From Myxococcales bacterium (lineage in GTDB: Bacteria > Myxococcota_A > Polyangia > Polyangiales > Houyiibacteriaceae), in contig JAGQJE010000182.1 in the NCBI GenBank assembly GCA_020430775.1, forward strand, positions 1 to 51,576: a stretch of 51,576 bases of DNA. Reading direction: 5' to 3'. Position 1 is the first letter of the stretch. Every line of letters begins with the position of its first letter. Below, piece after piece: positions 15,554 to 24,297 of the stretch. The position numbers and the translations under genes were made by a program. The notes below the pieces were generated by a model. That model was not told where the DNA came from and searched no databases. It worked only from the letters and a program-made list of their open reading frames with translations.

Positions 15554-16843
15554 ATGTTCGCAACGTGGCGCATCACGGCGCTCGCGCTCGTCTGTTGGCT
15601 CGGGGCGTCTGCGGCGGCGCTCGCTCAGCCCTTTACCTTCACGCCCATCGCGCGGGAGTTTACAGACGGGCTCGGGTTCTTGAACGCGGACGTCCCGGTC
15701 GCGCTCGCCGAGGACGGGAGCGCGGCTTTTGTTGGCGACGATCCCCTCGGTGTCGAGCACATCTTCGTCTACGACGGCGGAACGCTGCACGCGATCGACG
15801 TCGAGGCCGAGGGGCTCGGCGGAGTGAGCTCGGTACAGATCAACGGCGCGGGCGATGTCGTCTTCTTCGCGACGCGACCGGGGACGGTGCCGCTCGTGTA
15901 CGGCGCGTACGCGACCGACTTTACCGGCTCGTTCTTCACCACGCTCTACGAGGGCGAGGAGAGCTCGACCACCGCGCCGCCGGTCGGCAAGTTCGGCAAC
16001 GACATCGCGCTCTCCGAAAACCGAACGGTCGCGTTTTCGTCCATCGTGAACGCGAGCGGTGCGCTCTACCGCGGGGTGCTTCCTGGGCCCGTTGCGTCGC
16101 TGAGGGACGGCAGCGGCATCTTCTTCAACACCAAGCACCTCGACGTCAACGACGCGGGTCAGGTCGTGGTCGAGATGGAGTACGGCGACCCGACCAAGGG
16201 CCTCGCGCGGGGCGCGCTGCTCTTTGATTCGTCCGGGCAGGATCTGGTCGACATCGACACCGCCATCGAGAAGCTGAGCGTCGGCGTCCACCCACGGTCG
16301 GCCATCAACGGGGCGGGCAAGGTCGCGTTTGCCACGAACGCTTCAGCGACGGCGACGTTCTACGACCCACCGGACGACGCGGGCGGGACGGTGGTCGAGA
16401 CGCTCTCGCTCGATGAGGGCGTCTACCTCTCGACCCCGACCGCGTTCGGGCAGCCGTCGGACGTCACGGCCGTCGCGACCACGGCCGACGGGTTCGATTC
16501 GTTCCTACGCGCGGACATCAACGGCTCGGACGTGGTGGTCTTCGAGGGCTACGCGCCGAGCGTGGGCTACGGCGTGTTTTACGGCGACGATCCCGCGACG
16601 GAGAAGGTGGTGGTGGTCGGCGACATCGTCGACGGGCGGCTCTTCAGCGTCGTGCGCATGGGCGAGCTGAACGACTCGGGCGAGATGACGCTGTTGACGA
16701 GCGACTTCTACACGACCGACCGCGAGGTCTGGATCGTCAGCGGCATCGACCAGCCCGCCATCGAGCCCGAGCCCACCGTCCCGCCGTGGCTGCGCCGGTG
16801 GCGCCGCTGGCTCCGGTGGATCCTGCGCTGGTTCTTCGCCTGA
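15554..16843 (+). CDS. secreted NxxGxVxF-repeat protein with Trp/Arg-rich C-terminal tail
   Basis: A 429-residue exported protein. A Sec signal peptide runs through WRITALALVCWLGASAAALA with probable cleavage before Q26. The body is built of beta repeats marked by INGAGDVVFFA, VNDAGQVVVE, INGAGKVAFAT and LNDSGEMTLL, the pattern of DUF7453/choice-of-anchor-type surface repeat proteins. The last 18 residues, WLRRWRRWLRWILRWFFA, contain five Trp and six Arg and can form a cationic amphipathic helix, preceded by a Pro/Glu linker. Such a tail is not a classical membrane anchor; it may bind envelope membranes or be a sorting signal. It converges on the aldehyde dehydrogenase gene. Function unknown. 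Confidence 0.8.
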   Translation: MFATWRITALALVCWLGASAAALAQPFTFTPIAREFTDGLGFLNADVPVALAEDGSAAFVGDDPLGVEHIFVYDGGTLHAIDVEAEGLGGVSSVQINGAGDVVFFATRPGTVPLVYGAYATDFTGSFFTTLYEGEESSTTAPPVGKFGNDIALSENRTVAFSSIVNASGALYRGVLPGPVASLRDGSGIFFNTKHLDVNDAGQVVVEMEYGDPTKGLARGALLFDSSGQDLVDIDTAIEKLSVGVHPRSAINGAGKVAFATNASATATFYDPPDDAGGTVVETLSLDEGVYLSTPTAFGQPSDVTAVATTADGFDSFLRADINGSDVVVFEGYAPSVGYGVFYGDDPATEKVVVVGDIVDGRLFSVVRMGELNDSGEMTLLTSDFYTTDREVWIVSGIDQPAIEPEPTVPPWLRRWRRWLRWILRWFFA

Positions 16844-16887
16844 CACGGCGCTCACGCGCCTGATTGGTTGAGGCCTTCGCCTTCGGC

Positions 16888-18537
16888 TCAGGGCTTCTCG
16901 ATGGTCGAGGCGCCGCCGTGTAGGAGGGTGATGAGCTGGGCGACGAGGCCCTCGGTCTTGGGCGTGCGCTTGAAGCTGGTCAGGACGATCGGCGCCTTGA
17001 AGCGCTGCCGCGCGATGGCGTGCGCGTAGGTGAACTCCCTGAGCCCGTCCTCGCCGTGGATGCGCCCGAAGCCCGAGTCGCCGACCCCGCCAAACGGCAG
17101 CGCGGGGATGCCGGCGTAGGAGAGCATGGTGTTGACGGAGGTCATGCCGGCGCGGAGCCGCCGCGCGATCGACTCGCCGCGCGCGCCCGCGAACACCGAC
17201 GAGCCGAGCGCATAGCGGCTCGCGTTGGCGCGCGCGACCGCCTCGTCCATGTCGCGGACCTTGGTCACGGTGAAGGTCGGTCCGAAGGTCTCGTCGGTCG
17301 AGGCGAGCGAGTCCTCCGGCACGTCGACGAGCACGGTGGGCTGCACGAAGCGCTCGCCGACCGCGTCCGCCCCGCCGACCAGCGCCTTGCCACCCTTGGC
17401 GAGCGCGTCCTCGATGTGTGCCCGGATGATCCCGAGCTGCGACGGCATCGTGATGGGCCCGACCTGGGCGCCGTCGTCGCCGCCCACGCGCAGCGCCTTC
17501 GCCTGCTCGGTGACCGCACGCACGAACTCGTCGTAGCGCTTCTCGTGCACGTAGATGCGCTCGACGCCCGCGCAGGTCTGGCCGGCGTTGGCCATCCCGC
17601 CCCAGACCGCGGCGTCGGCGGCCTCGGCGATGTCGGCGTCCTCGTCGACGAGCATCGCGTCTTTGCCGCCGCACTCCATGAGCACCGGAGTGAGGTTCTC
17701 GGCGCAGGCGGCCATCACCTTCTTGGCCGTGGCGGTCGAGCCGGTGAACGCGACCTTCTGCACGTCCGCGCGCGCGAGCGCGGCGCCCGTCTCGCCGAAG
17801 CCGGTCACGGTCTGCAAGAGCGCGTGGCGCGGCTCGACCTCGGCGAGGCTGTCCGCGAGCCACACGCCGACGCCGGGCGTGTACTCGCTCGGCTTGAAGA
17901 CGACGGTGTTGCCCGCCGCGAGCGCGTAGAGGATGGACCCCATCGGCGTGAAGACGGGGTAGTTCCAGGGCCCGATCACGCCGACGACGCCGAGCGGGCG
18001 GCGCTCGATGGTCGCGCTCTGGTTGAACATCAGAAGGCCCGGGCTCACGCGCTGCGGTCCGAGGACCTTCTTCGCGTGCTTCGCCGCCCAAGCGAGGTGG
18101 TCGATGGCGAGCACGATCTCGAGCTGCGCGTCGCCGTGCGGTTTGCCCGTCTCGCGATGTACGAGGTCGGCGAGCTGGCCCATGCGTCGCGTGATGACGC
18201 CCTTCCATTTCGTGAGGACCTCGGCGCGCTGCTCGAAGGTGCGGCTCGACCACCACGCGGCCGCTTCCTGGGCGCGCGCGACGGCCGCGTCGACGTCCTT
18301 GGCCGTCGCGATCGGGTGGCGGCCGACGACGTCGCCGGTCGCCGGGTCGAGGGACTCGAAGCTGCTCGCGCGCGTCGACGTCTTCGGCTCGCCAGCGCCC
18401 GTGCGCGGGCTCGCGCGCTTCGGCGCGGCCTTCGTCGCCTTCGCGCCACCGCTCGCGGAGGATTTCTCTCGGTCCGTCGGGGACTTCGCGCTCGCGCGCT
18501 TCTGCTTGGTGGGGCTCGTCGGGGAGTCGGTGCTCAT
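16888..18537 (-). CDS. aldehyde dehydrogenase with basic N-terminal extension
   Basis: A 549-residue NAD(P)-dependent aldehyde dehydrogenase. The catalytic domain starts near residue 58 ([15 protein letters not shown]). The general base E288 sits in MECGGKDA and the nucleophile C322 in [10 protein letters not shown]. The nearby [13 protein letters not shown] loop is that of fatty- or aryl-aldehyde type ALDHs. The first 57 residues are a Lys/Ala/Ser/Pro-rich, histone-H1-like extension that the family does not need. The ATG overlaps the stop of the GMC oxidoreductase gene (ATGA, 18534-18537), so the two likely convert an alcohol to an acid in sequence. The substrate is unknown; choline is possible but not proven. 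Confidence 0.88.
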   Translation of the reverse strand: MSTDSPTSPTKQKRASAKSPTDREKSSASGGAKATKAAPKRASPRTGAGEPKTSTRASSFESLDPATGDVVGRHPIATAKDVDAAVARAQEAAAWWSSRTFEQRAEVLTKWKGVITRRMGQLADLVHRETGKPHGDAQLEIVLAIDHLAWAAKHAKKVLGPQRVSPGLLMFNQSATIERRPLGVVGVIGPWNYPVFTPMGSILYALAAGNTVVFKPSEYTPGVGVWLADSLAEVEPRHALLQTVTGFGETGAALARADVQKVAFTGSTATAKKVMAACAENLTPVLMECGGKDAMLVDEDADIAEAADAAVWGGMANAGQTCAGVERIYVHEKRYDEFVRAVTEQAKALRVGGDDGAQVGPITMPSQLGIIRAHIEDALAKGGKALVGGADAVGERFVQPTVLVDVPEDSLASTDETFGPTFTVTKVRDMDEAVARANASRYALGSSVFAGARGESIARRLRAGMTSVNTMLSYAGIPALPFGGVGDSGFGRIHGEDGLREFTYAHAIARQRFKAPIVLTSFKRTPKTEGLVAQLITLLHGGASTIEKP

Positions 18538-20168
18538 CGGGGGGCCTCGTGCGGAGTTTGGGCTCGGAGGAGATCGGCGGCCTTCTCGCCGACCATGATC
18601 GTCGGGGCGTTGGTGTTGCCTCGGGGGACCTTCGGCATGACCGACGCGTCCGCGACGCGCAGCCCCTCGACGCCGCGGACGCGCAGCGCGGGGTCGACCA
18701 CGGCGCGCGGACCGGTGCCCATCGCGCAGGTGCCGACCGGGTGATAGAGGGTCTGCGTCAGCGCGCGCACGTGCGCGTGCAGGTCGTCGTCGGTCAGCGA
18801 GCCCATCGGGACGGGCGCGATGCCGGGGCCTCGCCACGGCAAGAACGCGCCGGCGAGGAATTTCGCGAGCGGCCGGTGGCTCGCGATCTCGATGGTGCGC
18901 CGCGTCCCCGCGAGCAGCGCGTCGAGGTCGCGCCCATCGTCGAGGTAGCGCGGGTCGATGCGCGGGTGCCAGCGAGGGTCCGCCGAGCGCAGCGTGATCC
19001 GCCCGCGGCTGTGCACGTCGACGAGCGTCGGCCCGAGCGTGAGCATGCGCGCGGCCGGCTCGTGCAAACCGTTGTCCCAGAACCCCGTCGGCGCCGCGTG
19101 GATCTGGATGTCCGGCGCGTCGAGCGAGTCGAGCGTCCGAAAGAACGCGCCCGCCTCGGCGACGTTCGATGCGAGCGGGCCGCGCCCGGTCAGCTTCCAG
19201 CGGAGCAGGCCCGTGAGGGTGCTGCCCTCGGCCACGTCGGTCGTCCCGTGGGTGTACCAGAGCAGGGGGACGACCGGGTGGTCGTGCAGGTTCTCGCCGA
19301 CGCCGGGGAGGTCGGCGACCACGTCGATGCCTTGCTCGCGCAGGTGGTCCGCGGGCCCGACGCCAGAGAGCATCAGGAGCTGCGGCGTGTTGATGGCGCC
19401 TGCGCTCAGGATCACCTCGCGGTCGGCCTCGGCGACGGCGTCCTCGCCGCGCTGCCGGTACGCGACGCCCGTCGCGCGCCCCCGGTCGAACAGCACGCGG
19501 GTCGCGAACGCGCCCGTGCGCACGGCGAGGTTCGGCCGCGCCATCGCCGGGCGCAGGTACGCGTCCGCGACGGACCACCGCGCGCCGTCCTTGCACGTGA
19601 CCTGGTAGAGCCCGGCGCCTTCCTGCGCCGCGCCGTTGAAGTCGTCGTTGCGCGCGAGGCCGTCCTGCGCCGCGGCCTCGACCCAGGCGTGTGACAGCGG
19701 GTGCGTGAACACCCGGTCTTCGACGTGGAGCGGGCCCTCGCGGCCGTGGTACGGCGCGTCGAGGCGCGTGTTCGCCTCCGCGCGGACGAAGTAGGGCAGC
19801 ACGTCGTCGTAGCCCCAGCCCTCGGCGCCGTGGTCGTCGCGCCAGCCGTCGTAGTCGAGGCGGTTCCCACGGATGTAGATCATCGCGTTCATCGAGGTGC
19901 AGCCCCCGAGCGCCTTCATCCGCGGCCAGAACGCGCGCCCGCCGCCGAGCGCGGCCTGCGGCTCGGTCTCGTAGCGCCAGTCCCAGCGCGTCTTGAAGAG
20001 CGTCGAGAACGCGAGCGGGATGCGGATGGCGTCTTCGCCGGCGTCGTCCGGGCCCGCTTCGAGCAAGAGCACCCGCACGCCCGCGTCCTCGCTCAGGCGC
20101 GCGGCGAGCACGCCGCCCGCGCTCCCGGAGCCGACGATGACGTAGTCGAAGTGTTCAGCTTTGGGCAT
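18534..20168 (-). CDS. GMC-family FAD-dependent alcohol oxidoreductase
   Basis: A 544-residue glucose-methanol-choline oxidoreductase. The FAD dinucleotide fold is [16 protein letters not shown] at 10-25. The family signature lies around [19 protein letters not shown]. The active-site His is in [10 protein letters not shown] and the Asn in [13 protein letters not shown] near the C-terminus. It resembles BetA/AlkJ dehydrogenases. The ATG at 20168 has AAGGAG with a five-base spacer, which favours it over an upstream in-frame start. It is the first gene of an operon with the aldehyde dehydrogenase. A paralogue of the same family is at 33282-34892. Confidence 0.88.
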   Translation of the reverse strand: MPKAEHFDYVIVGSGSAGGVLAARLSEDAGVRVLLLEAGPDDAGEDAIRIPLAFSTLFKTRWDWRYETEPQAALGGGRAFWPRMKALGGCTSMNAMIYIRGNRLDYDGWRDDHGAEGWGYDDVLPYFVRAEANTRLDAPYHGREGPLHVEDRVFTHPLSHAWVEAAAQDGLARNDDFNGAAQEGAGLYQVTCKDGARWSVADAYLRPAMARPNLAVRTGAFATRVLFDRGRATGVAYRQRGEDAVAEADREVILSAGAINTPQLLMLSGVGPADHLREQGIDVVADLPGVGENLHDHPVVPLLWYTHGTTDVAEGSTLTGLLRWKLTGRGPLASNVAEAGAFFRTLDSLDAPDIQIHAAPTGFWDNGLHEPAARMLTLGPTLVDVHSRGRITLRSADPRWHPRIDPRYLDDGRDLDALLAGTRRTIEIASHRPLAKFLAGAFLPWRGPGIAPVPMGSLTDDDLHAHVRALTQTLYHPVGTCAMGTGPRAVVDPALRVRGVEGLRVADASVMPKVPRGNTNAPTIMVGEKAADLLRAQTPHEAPR

Positions 20169-20272
20169 CGGGACTCCTTGATCGCCCACGCAGGAGCGTT
20201 CACCGTACTTCGCGCTCCGGCCTTCAGCAACGACGCGAGCGAGGCCGCCCGAGCGCCGAGGAGTCCCGCAGA

Positions 20273-20683
20273 ATGCAGCGCGATCGTCGACTCACCGGCC
20301 TGTCCTCCGAGCACCATCAGTCGCTCGTGATCGCGCGCCGACTCGTGCGCGAGAGCGGCGCGTGGACGGCGGCCGACGGCGAGGAATTCGCCGCGCGCTT
20401 CGCGGCCGAGCTCGAGCCGCACTTCCGCGTCGAGGAGCAGGTCCTGCTGCCCGCGTTGCGCGAAGCGGGCGAGGTGGCGCTCGTCGCGCGGACCGAGGCC
20501 GACCACGCGTTCTTCCGCGCCAAGCTCCCGGCCGTGCGGGCCGGAGACGGCGCCGCGGCGCGCGCCCTCGGCGAGCGGCTCGGCGACCACGTGCGCTTCG
20601 AGGAGCGCGAGCTCTTCCCGGCCTGTGAAGCCCGCCTCGACGACGCCGTCCTCGACGAGGCGTTTCGCCGCGCGCCGAAGTAG
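20273..20683 (+). CDS. hemerythrin-domain protein
   Basis: A 136-residue four-helix-bundle protein with the di-iron ligand pattern of hemerythrin-like domains: H14-H15 in SSEHHQSL, HFRVEEQVLLP with an HxxxE motif, DHAFFR, and the final DHVRFEERELFP. No signal peptide. Such small cytoplasmic proteins bind or sense O2, NO or iron. It is divergent from the GMC oxidoreductase gene, with only about 100 bases between starts. The exact ligand set should be confirmed by alignment. Confidence 0.85.
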   Translation: MQRDRRLTGLSSEHHQSLVIARRLVRESGAWTAADGEEFAARFAAELEPHFRVEEQVLLPALREAGEVALVARTEADHAFFRAKLPAVRAGDGAAARALGERLGDHVRFEERELFPACEARLDDAVLDEAFRRAPK

Positions 20684-20703
20684 CGCCGCCGGGCTGGCCG
20701 GGC

Positions 20704-20738
20704 GCCGCGCGCTGCACCATCGGCGTGGCGCGCGCGGC
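20704..20738. terminator. bidirectional hairpin terminator candidate
   Basis: GCCGCGCGC at 20704-20712 pairs perfectly with GCGCGCGGC at 20730-20738, a 9-bp stem with a 17-base loop. It sits exactly between the convergent hemerythrin and TPR-protein genes and touches the latter's stop codon. No T-run is present on either strand. Confidence 0.5.
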
Positions 20739-21593
20739 CTAGCGAGACGCCGCGCCGCCGCGGAGCGAGGCGAGCTCGTCGTGGACCAGGTACCAGCCGG
20801 AGAACGCTCGGTCCGCCGCGAGGTAGTGCGCCCGCGCCGCGCGTAGGTCGCCGCGCTCCACCGCGACGGCGCCAAGCTGCAGCTCGACCCACGCTCGCGC
20901 CTCGCCGCGGGGGCCCGCGAGCGCGCCCGCCTGCTCGAGCAACGCCTCGCCGCGTCTGAAATCGCCCGTCCGCCGCGCGGCCTGGGCCGCGCTCGCGAGC
21001 AGCCCGATCGTCGGTGGGCCCTTCAGCAGCTCCCGATAGGCCGCGTCCGCTTCGTCGTAGCGCTGGAGGTTGTAGAGGACGTCGGCGCGGAAGAGCGCGA
21101 TGCGGGCGCGCGTCTTCGCATGCACGAGCACCGCGCGCTCGGCGCGAACGAGGTCCGGCTCCACGGCGTCGAAGCGATGGAGCGTGAAGTTCATTCGGGC
21201 CCGCGCGAGGAAGGGGCCGGACCCCGGCGGAGACTGCTCGAACGCCGTGTCGAGCGCGCGCTGCGCCGCCGCGTAGGCCGAGGGATCGCCCGTCAGGTGC
21301 GCTCGCTCGAGGTGGTCGAGCGCGATCGTCTTCCACTCGAGCCAGGCGTCGTCGCGCCCGGCCGCTCGCGCGGTGCGAAACGCGATGTCGGCCTCGACCG
21401 TCTTCAGGAGCCGCCCGCAGTCGGTCGCGTCGCCGCAGGGGGCGTCACGCGTGGCTGAACCCTCCGCGGCGTGCTGGTCAGACGCCCCTGCGCGGGCGTC
21501 CGCGCGCGAAGCGACGCGCGACCAGCCGAGCGCGCCGACCCCGAGGAGGGTCAGCGCGCCCGCCACGAGCGCGAGCTTCGAGCGCGTGCGCAC
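20739..21593 (-). CDS. membrane-anchored TPR-like repeat protein
   Basis: A 284-residue protein with an N-terminal signal-anchor (VRTRSKLALVAGALTLLGVGALGW) and a short Cys-containing segment (CGDATDCG). It continues as Ala-rich helical repeats with TPR character, for example RIALFRADVLYNLQRYDEADAAYRELL near residue 180. Extra-cytoplasmic localisation is inferred. The GTG at 21593 is preceded by AGAGG; the frame is open further upstream but that sequence is not protein-like and overlaps the DUF4331 lipoprotein gene. It lies 29 bases downstream of that gene, so all three minus-strand genes of this block are probably one operon. Confidence 0.7.
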   Translation of the reverse strand: MRTRSKLALVAGALTLLGVGALGWSRVASRADARAGASDQHAAEGSATRDAPCGDATDCGRLLKTVEADIAFRTARAAGRDDAWLEWKTIALDHLERAHLTGDPSAYAAAQRALDTAFEQSPPGSGPFLARARMNFTLHRFDAVEPDLVRAERAVLVHAKTRARIALFRADVLYNLQRYDEADAAYRELLKGPPTIGLLASAAQAARRTGDFRRGEALLEQAGALAGPRGEARAWVELQLGAVAVERGDLRAARAHYLAADRAFSGWYLVHDELASLRGGAASR

Positions 21594-21622
21594 GCCGCGT
21601 CCTCTTCCCGCGTCCCGCTCCG

Positions 21623-22285
21623 CTAGAGCGTGTGCGGGGGTGCGAGGTAGGGGAACGCCGACAGGAAGGCGACGTCGTTCGCGGGCGGGTTGATCGGCAC
21701 GCCCGCGAGCGTCCCCGGCCCGTGCACCGAGAGGTCGAGGAAGATCACGTTGAGCGTGACGTCGATGACCGGGTCGGTCAGCAGGCGCCCGTTGGGGAAG
21801 CCGCTCGCTTTGGAGGTGTCGAGGGTGAGCGTATCGGGCACGACGAGGCTCACGACGCTGACGCCGGGAGCGACCTCTTGGGCGAGGCACTTCGGCAGCG
21901 ACATCGCGTCGTTCGGATCGCTCGGGTCCATCGAGCACGGGGTGAGCCCCGCGCCGGTGAAGTCGTCGTCGAGCGCTGCGTGCAGGTTCGTCAGGCTCGT
22001 GATGAGCTGACCGGCGAAGTCGAGGTTGGCGTCCGCGGTGGGCGTGCCGTCGTTGTAGGCGTCCTTGTCCATCGCGAGGACGGTCGACACCGCCGGCATC
22101 CCGACGCGGTCGAAGCGTGTGTAGGCGCCGGGCGCGTCGGTGCGGAAGTCGAAGCCGGCCACGCTGCCGCCGTCGGGCTGCGGGGTGCCGCCGTCAGGCT
22201 GCGGGGTGACAGTGGTGCTGCTGCCGCACGCGGCCATCGCGACCGCGGCGCACACTGCGAGCGTGAGGTGTAGAGCGTTACGCAT
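21623..22285 (-). CDS. DUF4331-family lipoprotein
   Basis: A 220-residue lipoprotein: the signal MRNALHLTLAVCAAVAMAAC places the lipid Cys at residue 20, followed by a Gln/Pro/Asp/Gly tandem (TPQPDGG twice). The C-terminal segment SVHGPGTLAGVPINPP and PYLAPPH is the recognisable end of DUF4331 proteins; the usual N-terminal half of that family is supplied by the adjacent upstream gene. The function of DUF4331 is unknown. It starts three bases after the stop of the other DUF4331 gene, indicating co-translation. Confidence 0.75.
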   Translation of the reverse strand: MRNALHLTLAVCAAVAMAACGSSTTVTPQPDGGTPQPDGGSVAGFDFRTDAPGAYTRFDRVGMPAVSTVLAMDKDAYNDGTPTADANLDFAGQLITSLTNLHAALDDDFTGAGLTPCSMDPSDPNDAMSLPKCLAQEVAPGVSVVSLVVPDTLTLDTSKASGFPNGRLLTDPVIDVTLNVIFLDLSVHGPGTLAGVPINPPANDVAFLSAFPYLAPPHTL

Positions 22286-22288
22286 GGT

Positions 22289-22933
22289 TCAGCCTCCCGT
22301 CCCGATGCGGCCCGTCGTGGCCCAGAAGCGATGCGGCCCGGCGCCCGGCAGGGCGCTGACCGGAAACTCCACGACGATCGCGGTCGTGTTCTGCCCGGCG
22401 AAGAAGTCGCGCGTGCTGTCGAACGAGAGCGTCCCGGTGCTGAGCGTGTCGAGGTAGCCCTGCTCGTCGAAGAAGAACGGGTCGTCGCGCAGGCCCGCGA
22501 AGGCCTTCGCGCTGCCCTTCGTCAGGGTCTGTTCGACGGCTCCCTCGATGGGGCCGCCGGCGCCCGGCACGTTCAGGAGCTGCACGCCCCACTGGCCGTT
22601 GCCGTCCTTGCCGAAGCGCACCTGAATCGATGCGTCCGGCTCGAAGTCCGCGTCCGCGCTGTCGATGTTGAGCGTGTAGAGCACGTCGCGATCGTAGGTG
22701 CCGGACTGGTTCGCTGCGGGCTGCACCAGCCCCGCGTAGTCCAGCACGAGCACGACGTCGTCGCCTTGCTTCCACGCGTAGAGGTCGGCGATGTCCGCCG
22801 GGAGCCCGTGCGCGCCGTCGACGCGCGGCGAGGGGTCGAGGTGGTCCGAGGCGTAGGCCACGGCGCCCGCGGCGCCGAGCGCCAGCACACCGGCTAGCAA
22901 CGCGCCGCCGAGGCGAGTTCGTCTGTCCATCAT
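22289..22933 (-). CDS. DUF4331-family exported protein
   Basis: A 214-residue protein with a Sec signal peptide (GGALLAGVLALGAAGAVAYA) and a mature start SDHLDPSPRVDG followed by ADIADLYAW, the DUF4331 hallmark. It reads like the N-terminal part of a split DUF4331 pair with the following lipoprotein. The ATG (a double ATG) has GGAGAG six bases upstream. It is divergently transcribed from the ECF sigma factor gene, with a 267-base shared promoter region, so control by that sigma factor is likely but not shown. Biochemical function unknown. Confidence 0.8.
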   Translation of the reverse strand: MMDRRTRLGGALLAGVLALGAAGAVAYASDHLDPSPRVDGAHGLPADIADLYAWKQGDDVVLVLDYAGLVQPAANQSGTYDRDVLYTLNIDSADADFEPDASIQVRFGKDGNGQWGVQLLNVPGAGGPIEGAVEQTLTKGSAKAFAGLRDDPFFFDEQGYLDTLSTGTLSFDSTRDFFAGQNTTAIVVEFPVSALPGAGPHRFWATTGRIGTGG

Positions 22934-23200
22934 GCAGTTCTCTCCATGCAAAGGTTCAAATCTCGAGCCGGCTTCGCTCCCGTTCGGGGGTACGCAAGCC
23001 GGGTACACTGTGGGATACGGGGCTCGGCGCCCTTCGGATCGCCGCGCCGGGGATCCGTTGCCGTCCGTTTTTCCCGCCGCTTCGTACGAACTCGTATGGA
23101 GGCGTGGTGGCAGACGTCCCGAGCGAGGCGGCGGTTCATGCGCGGGGCGTGGACGTGGGCGGGGCTTGTGATCGGCGCGTTCCCGTCCAATGCTCGGACG
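22934..23200. promoter_or_regulatory. divergent promoter region, DUF4331 operon / ECF sigma gene
   Basis: 267 bases separate the two divergent starts. It is the natural location for an ECF-dependent promoter firing in both directions. I could not assign a -35/-10 pair with confidence. The sigma-factor frame is open through most of this region but its translation (Arg-rich, no sigma domain) is not credible. Confidence 0.4.
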
Positions 23201-23758
23201 ATGGCCGGGGACGACGCGGGCGAGGACGACACGCGGCTGCTGCTCCGCGTCGCGTCGGGCGACACCGAGGCGCTCGGCGACCTCTACGACCGGCACGCGC
23301 CGCTCCTGCTCGCGTTCGCGCGACGCGCGCTCCGGGACGCGAGAGAGGCCGAGGACATCCTGCACGACGTCTTCCTCGAGGTCTGGACCCACGCGGGCGA
23401 CTACGACGCGACGCGCGCGAGCGTCCGGAGCTGGCTCTTTCTACGCATGCGCTCCCGTTGCCTCGACCGGCTCCGCTCGGCGCGCCACCGGCGCGAGCAC
23501 CTCTGTGCCGATCCGCGCGCCGGGCGCGAGACGCGAAGCGAGCGCGCGTACGTCGACCCGGGCGAGCGCGTCGGGCTGAGTCGCGCGCTGCTCGAGCTCG
23601 GCGACGACCAGCTCCGCGTGGTCATGCTCAGCTACTTCGAGGGCCTGAGCTCGAGTGACATCGCGCACGAGCTCTGCGTCCCCGAGGGGACCGTCAAGTC
23701 GAGGGCACGCGCCGCGGTCGCCAAGCTGCGCGCGCTCGTAGGAGGCACCGATGAGTGA
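23201..23758 (+). CDS. ECF RNA polymerase sigma factor (RpoE/ChrR-type group)
   Basis: A 185-residue extracytoplasmic-function sigma factor. Region 2 includes LYDRHAPLLLAFARRALRDAREAEDILHDVFLEVW at about residues 30-64. Region 4 includes LRVVMLSYFEGLSSSDIAHELCVPEGTVKSRARAAVAKLR at about 140-179, with the expected helix-turn-helix. The ATG at 23201 gives a standard N-terminus. The next gene, a cupin, overlaps its 3' end by eight bases, the organisation of rpoE-chrR pairs that sense singlet oxygen or other oxidants. The divergent DUF4331 operon is the most obvious target. Confidence 0.88.
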   Translation: MAGDDAGEDDTRLLLRVASGDTEALGDLYDRHAPLLLAFARRALRDAREAEDILHDVFLEVWTHAGDYDATRASVRSWLFLRMRSRCLDRLRSARHRREHLCADPRAGRETRSERAYVDPGERVGLSRALLELGDDQLRVVMLSYFEGLSSSDIAHELCVPEGTVKSRARAAVAKLRALVGGTDE

Positions 23759-24269
23759 CATCGACGACCTCATCGACCCGGCCCTGCTCGCGAGCCTCCT
23801 CGACGAAGCGGTTGAGCCGCCGCCGCCTTCGCTCCGCGCGCGTGTGCTCGAGTCGGCGCGGCGGACGAGCCGCTTCGTGCGCTTCGCCCCGCTGATCGCC
23901 GCTGCGCTCGACGTCGACGAGGCGTCCGCGAGCGCGCAGCTCGCGTGCCTCGACGTCGCGGAGCGCTGGACGCCGGCCGTGCTCGAAGGGGTGACCCTCG
24001 AGCTCCAGGTCGCCCGCGTCGGCCCGGCGGTCGCCGACCACAGCGCGCAGTTCGTCCGCGTGGCGGCGGGGACGGCCGTCCCGATGCACGAGCACCCCGG
24101 CGCAGAGCTGACGATCGTCTTGCAGGGGAGCTGCCACGACTTCACGCAGGGCGTCACGCTGCGACCCGGCTCGGAGCAGCACATGCCCGCGGGCTCGGCG
24201 CACGCGTTCGACATCCGCGAGGGAGCGCCCTTCATCGCGCTGCTGATGCAGGCGCCGGCCGGGCGCTGA
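23751..24269 (+). CDS. ChrR-like cupin anti-sigma factor candidate
   Basis: A 172-residue protein: helical N-terminal segment (residues 1-60) followed by a cupin. Cupin ligands H113-x-H115-xxx-E119 and a later His near 151 form a plausible metal site. Family ChrR anti-sigmas carry a zinc site HxxxCxxC in the N-terminal domain; none is present here, only an isolated Cys66, so sigma binding would have to be zinc-independent or the protein acts only as a sensor. Eight-base overlap with the sigma gene supports a functional pair. Confidence 0.75.
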   Translation: MSDIDDLIDPALLASLLDEAVEPPPPSLRARVLESARRTSRFVRFAPLIAAALDVDEASASAQLACLDVAERWTPAVLEGVTLELQVARVGPAVADHSAQFVRVAAGTAVPMHEHPGAELTIVLQGSCHDFTQGVTLRPGSEQHMPAGSAHAFDIREGAPFIALLMQAPAGR

Positions 24270-24297
24270 GCTCGACTGCCGGCGCCGCGGCGGGCGG

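Noticed and set aside
16888-19596. 902-codon frame that would fuse extra sequence to the aldehyde dehydrogenase
   Set aside because: The first part is a shadow of the GMC gene; the ALDH has its own ATG overlapping the GMC stop.
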